A DNA stretch of 38,916 nt from an uncultured Caryophanales bacterium (lineage in GTDB: Bacteria > Bacillota_I > Bacilli_A > RF39 > UBA660). The DNA lies in NCBI GenBank assembly GCA_947306705.1, contig CAMZHD010000005.1:1-38916 (forward strand), in the 5' to 3' direction. This document shows, piece after piece, positions 37,502 through 38,916 of the stretch. A model generated the notes under the pieces. That model was not told the DNA's origin. It saw nothing but the letters and a program-made list of their open reading frames with translations, and did not search any database. The position numbers and the translations under genes are program-made. Each line of letters begins with the position of its first letter. Position 1 is the first letter of the stretch.

Positions 37502-38130
37502 TTTACTTGGGTTCCTTTCTCGATATTTTCAATTTTCTCTTTTAGACTTGCGATTTTTGCTTCCAATTTTTCTTTTTCATCAACTGCTGCGTTTAAATCA
37601 GCTTTTAATCGATCTAAGGAAACGTTTGTATCAAAGGAATGTTCATAAGAATTTAATAGTATTTGTATTTTTCTTCTTAAATCAGTATCAAGATCTTTTC
37701 CATCTACTATAAAATGAAATACATCTGCTACCGTGTAGTCTTCCTTTGGATGAGTAGATTTGAATTTGTGATATAGAACATATAAATATTTCAATTCACT
37801 TGGTTGATCTTTTGCAAATCCCATACGTGAAAAATTTACTGGGCAGTCATCTGTAAGCATCGTTTCAAAAACAGTTGATGGTTCTGATAAATATACATCA
37901 CAGGTCATAGGCTTCTTTTGAAATTGAAATTTAATCATATCAATAAATCCCATTAACTCATCTCGAATGGATTTTTTTCTTGTATGATCTATGATTTCTT
38001 GCATCAATTTATCATCTAATACTTGTGCAACATTATCAATTCCGTTTATTAAAAATTTATTATAAAAGCTATTTTTACTACTTAATCCTACATCTAATAA
38101 TCTAACTTTTGATAAATCTGTATTTTCCAT
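37498..38130 (-). CDS. Unknown protein with HhH/alphaCTD-like N-terminus and C-terminal coiled coil
   Basis: MENTDLSKVRLLDVGLSSKNSFYNKFLINGIDNVAQVL; C-terminal LKADLNAAVDEKEKLEAKIASLKEKIENIEK; RBS GAAGGGA before MENTD. Confidence 0.6.
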   Translation of the reverse strand: MENTDLSKVRLLDVGLSSKNSFYNKFLINGIDNVAQVLDDKLMQEIIDHTRKKSIRDELMGFIDMIKFQFQKKPMTCDVYLSEPSTVFETMLTDDCPVNFSRMGFAKDQPSELKYLYVLYHKFKSTHPKEDYTVADVFHFIVDGKDLDTDLRRKIQILLNSYEHSFDTNVSLDRLKADLNAAVDEKEKLEAKIASLKEKIENIEKGTQVK

Positions 38131-38240
38131 TTTCATCATCCCTTCTATATTCATTATAATATAGATTGAAAAGAAATACTATTGTTTATTTTTGAGTGTT
38201 TTATATTCTTATAATAGTTTTAATACATCACTTTTTATAA

Positions 38241-38916
38241 TTAAATATTCCCTTTATAACTGTAAGTTTTCTCTACAATAGGAGAATATTTGACTTTTGA
38301 AAGATCTTTTCCTTGGGATTCAGCTAATCTTTTAGTAAGATACATACTTTGAATTAACATTTGATAATCATCTAATACTTGATCTTGATATCTAGAATCT
38401 ATTCGAATAATTGTCTTATGATATTTCTTTAATTCTTCTAACATCATTTGATCAAATTCTGTATTTCTATTGAAATAAATAATTGTTGATGGGAAATTGG
38501 TTCCAAAAGTACTTCTTCCATGGCAATATGAATATTTATCATGCACGATTGGCATTCCTAATTCTGCTTCTACCATGGTAGATTCTAAATACTTAGATGC
38601 TGTCGCGGTATCATATCCTGTAAAGATTTCATAAATTGGGCTTTCTCCAATTTCTTGGAATTTTCTTTCTTCTATCATTCCAAGCATTTCATCGTCTTCT
38701 CCATCACAGTAATAATCCATTAAGATACTGACTGGTATTAGAGTAGCACCTAATGAAATAAAACTTCTTTCTCTATCAATAGTTGTTTTGTACTCCAAGT
38801 ATTCTACACTTGGATCTTCGAAAGAATGATTTGATAATAGATATTTCTTTAAATCCTTTAAGAATGATAAATCTACTCCATAATTATTTCCACTATAGCT
38901 ACAAGCGATTACATTG
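38241..38916 (-). CDS. SIS-domain-like protein (N-terminus beyond window)
   Basis: Frame stays open to the window edge: NVIACSYSGNNYGVDLSFLKDLKKYLL...YSYCHGRSTFG...; SIS-like SGN and HGR motifs. The ORF-track start (TTG at 38798) is internal. Confidence 0.65.
   Translation of the reverse strand, partial: NVIACSYSGNNYGVDLSFLKDLKKYLLSNHSFEDPSVEYLEYKTTIDRERSFISLGATLIPVSILMDYYCDGEDDEMLGMIEERKFQEIGESPIYEIFTGYDTATASKYLESTMVEAELGMPIVHDKYSYCHGRSTFGTNFPSTIIYFNRNTEFDQMMLEELKKYHKTIIRIDSRYQDQVLDDYQMLIQSMYLTKRLAESQGKDLSKVKYSPIVEKTYSYKGNI

Noticed and set aside
1-38916. Mycoplasma genetic code (UGA = Trp)
   Set aside because: prfB is present with a UGA-dependent frameshift site, genes such as mazF end at TGA, and inspected Trp residues use TGG.
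1-38916. tRNA/rRNA genes, CRISPR arrays, IS elements, riboswitches other than the rpsJ leader
   Set aside because: No cloverleaf, spaced repeats, transposase ORF or recognisable riboswitch was seen by eye; intergenic gaps are short. A tool-based scan (tRNAscan, Infernal) would be needed to be certain.

Overview
This is an AT-rich chromosomal window from a compact low-GC Firmicute/Tenericute-like genome (Bacilli, possibly RF39/Erysipelotrichia-type; taxon inferred). Almost every gene is on the minus strand. Reading in the direction of transcription (right to left), it contains: a SIS-like protein (truncated by the window edge); an envelope-glycosylation cassette (GT2, DUF2304-like, GtrA, GT-C-like) with an acyltransferase-3 gene split by one in-frame TAA; prfB with a programmed +1 frameshift; two tandem YitT-family genes; ftsE-ftsX-M23 hydrolase; a membrane-anchored XRE regulator; uvrB followed by two tandem unknown paralogues and a radical SAM/SPASM gene; a zinc-ribbon protein; uvrA-TM protein-lgt-yvcK-whiA; a TGS/uridine-kinase protein; mazEF; gapA-slipin-pgk-(GNAT-like)-UPF0104 flippase-GT4 glycolipid synthase-tpiA; a Spo0A-like response regulator; an AAA/DUF4143 ATPase; and the 5' end of rpsJ behind a structured leader. 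The observations I rate highest are: the Spo0A homologue has Glu at the phospho-acceptor Asp position; the uvrB-linked operon of two duplicated unknown proteins plus a radical SAM enzyme; the rpsJ leader hairpin; lipid-glycosylation genes sitting inside the glycolytic cluster; the nonsense-split acyltransferase; and a shared promoter/terminator architecture (TGnTATAAT promoters, stop codons embedded in terminator hairpins). No tRNA, rRNA, CRISPR array or transposon was recognised.
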